NCBI RefSeq assembly: GCF_007990755.1 | Contig: NZ_BJXA01000078.1 | Location: 1 to 41,655 of the forward strand | Direction of reading: 5' to 3' | DNA from: Nocardia ninae NBRC 108245 | Lineage (GTDB): Bacteria; Actinomycetota; Actinomycetes; Mycobacteriales; Mycobacteriaceae | DNA length: 41,655 bases | Part shown: piece by piece, positions 41,201-41,655 of the stretch | Layout: every line of letters begins with the position of its first letter | Position numbering within the stretch: the first letter of the stretch is position 1 | Position numbers and translations under genes: made by a program | Notes under the pieces: generated by a model | What the model was told of the DNA's origin: nothing | Databases searched by the model: none | What the model saw: the letters and a program-made list of their open reading frames with translations, nothing else

Positions 41201-41655
41201 ATGTCCTCGTAGGCGGTGTGGAACTGGCCGAAGGTCATCGACTCGGTGCCCTTGATGGCCGCGACGACCAGCGATCGGCTGCCGTCCTTGCCGGGCAGGT
41301 CGATGGCGAGACCGAGGTTGGTGTGCGCCGGGGTGATGGCGTTCGGCTTCCCGTCGATCTCGGCGAAGTGCCGGTTCATGTTCGGGAAGGCCTTGATGCC
41401 CTGCACGATCGCGTAGCCCAGCAGGTGGGTGAACGAGATCTTGCCACCGCGGGTGCGGGCCAGGTGGTTGTTGATGACCAGCCGGTTGTCGATCATCAGC
41501 TTCGCCGGGATGGCGCGCACGCTGGTCGCGGTCGGAATCGACAGCGACAAGGCCATGTTCTTGGCGACCGCGGCGGCAGCGCCACGCAGCACCTTGGCCT
41601 CGTCGGCCGGGGCGTCCGTCTTCGGCGCGCCGGAGGTGGGCGCCGCGTTGGAGGT
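38230..41655 (-). CDS. kgd: Multifunctional 2-oxoglutarate decarboxylase/dehydrogenase E1-E2 (5' end cut)
   Basis: The last 1141 residues of Kgd (OdhA/SucA-type fusion), a TCA-cycle enzyme. The visible part begins in the Pro/Ala linker before [14 protein letters not shown], then the E2-like acyltransferase core ([40 protein letters not shown] with the active-site His). The ThDP-dependent E1 follows: [75 protein letters not shown], and the C-terminal [15 protein letters not shown] and [20 protein letters not shown]. It converts 2-oxoglutarate to succinyl-CoA together with E1p/E3 partners, or to succinic semialdehyde or 2-hydroxy-3-oxoadipate in vitro, and is controlled by the FHA protein GarA/OdhI in this order. 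The N-terminal segment with the ETTxT-type site lies beyond the window. It is followed by terminator copy 2. Confidence 0.97.

Overview
This is high-GC DNA (CDS third positions mostly G or C) from an actinobacterium of the order Mycobacteriales, most likely Nocardia or a close relative. The evidence is the 2-oxoglutarate decarboxylase/dehydrogenase Kgd at the right end, a WXG100 (type VII secretion) protein, a FadD15-like ligase, many GTG/TTG starts, and a left-hand order matching the Mycobacterium tuberculosis Rv1230c-Rv1248c neighbourhood as I remember it (lytic transglycosylase, DUF1003 protein, MgtE-like protein, stress protein, CorA, Kgd). No search was run; family names come from motifs read by eye.

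Layout. (1) 1-9550, envelope and housekeeping: a partial secreted lytic transglycosylase, a DUF1003 membrane protein overlapping an MgtE-N/CBS protein, a CoA-ester lyase, a YflT-like membrane protein, a SUFU-like protein, CorA, a PHP phosphoesterase with a coupled small membrane protein, and an FAD oxidoreductase with a repeat tail. (2) 9987-16019, malic enzyme and a complete osmoprotectant (ProXVWZ/OpuC) importer with a second binding protein encoded divergently. (3) 16260-18496, a PadR regulator and a DHA2 drug-type exporter behind a palindromic operator. (4) 18619-22011, a small unknown protein, a Uma2 nuclease-like protein, a membrane-anchored molybdopterin oxidoreductase, and a TenA/PqqC-fold protein. 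(5) 22255-28160, a leftward set Baeyer-Villiger monooxygenase, SDR, esterase, acyl-CoA synthetase, divergent from a TetR regulator. This gene content recalls the mycobacterial mymA locus.

(6) 28322-34141 is the most unusual part: a LysE exporter, a 1148-residue fusion of adenylation, carrier and alpha-oxoamine synthase domains, an SDR reductase and a GAP-family membrane protein, all on the + strand. It looks like a self-contained small biosynthetic locus. The adenylation domain is of the alpha-aminoadipate reductase (Lys2) type, with a predicted specificity code close to Lys2, but a PLP-dependent carbon-carbon bond-forming domain follows where Lys2 has a reductase. The simplest reading is an amino ketone made from a carrier-bound acyl or aminoacyl group, reduced to an amino alcohol by the SDR, and exported.

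(7) 34270-37000 is an accessory polymorphic-toxin locus of lower GC: a WXG100 protein, a toxin-like gene split by a -1 frame change, a coupled pentapeptide-repeat protein and an orphan protein. (8) 37144-41655 holds a secreted protein of unknown function and kgd (5' end cut off), separated by two near-identical terminator hairpins. No tRNA, rRNA, CRISPR array, insertion sequence or replication origin was recognised.
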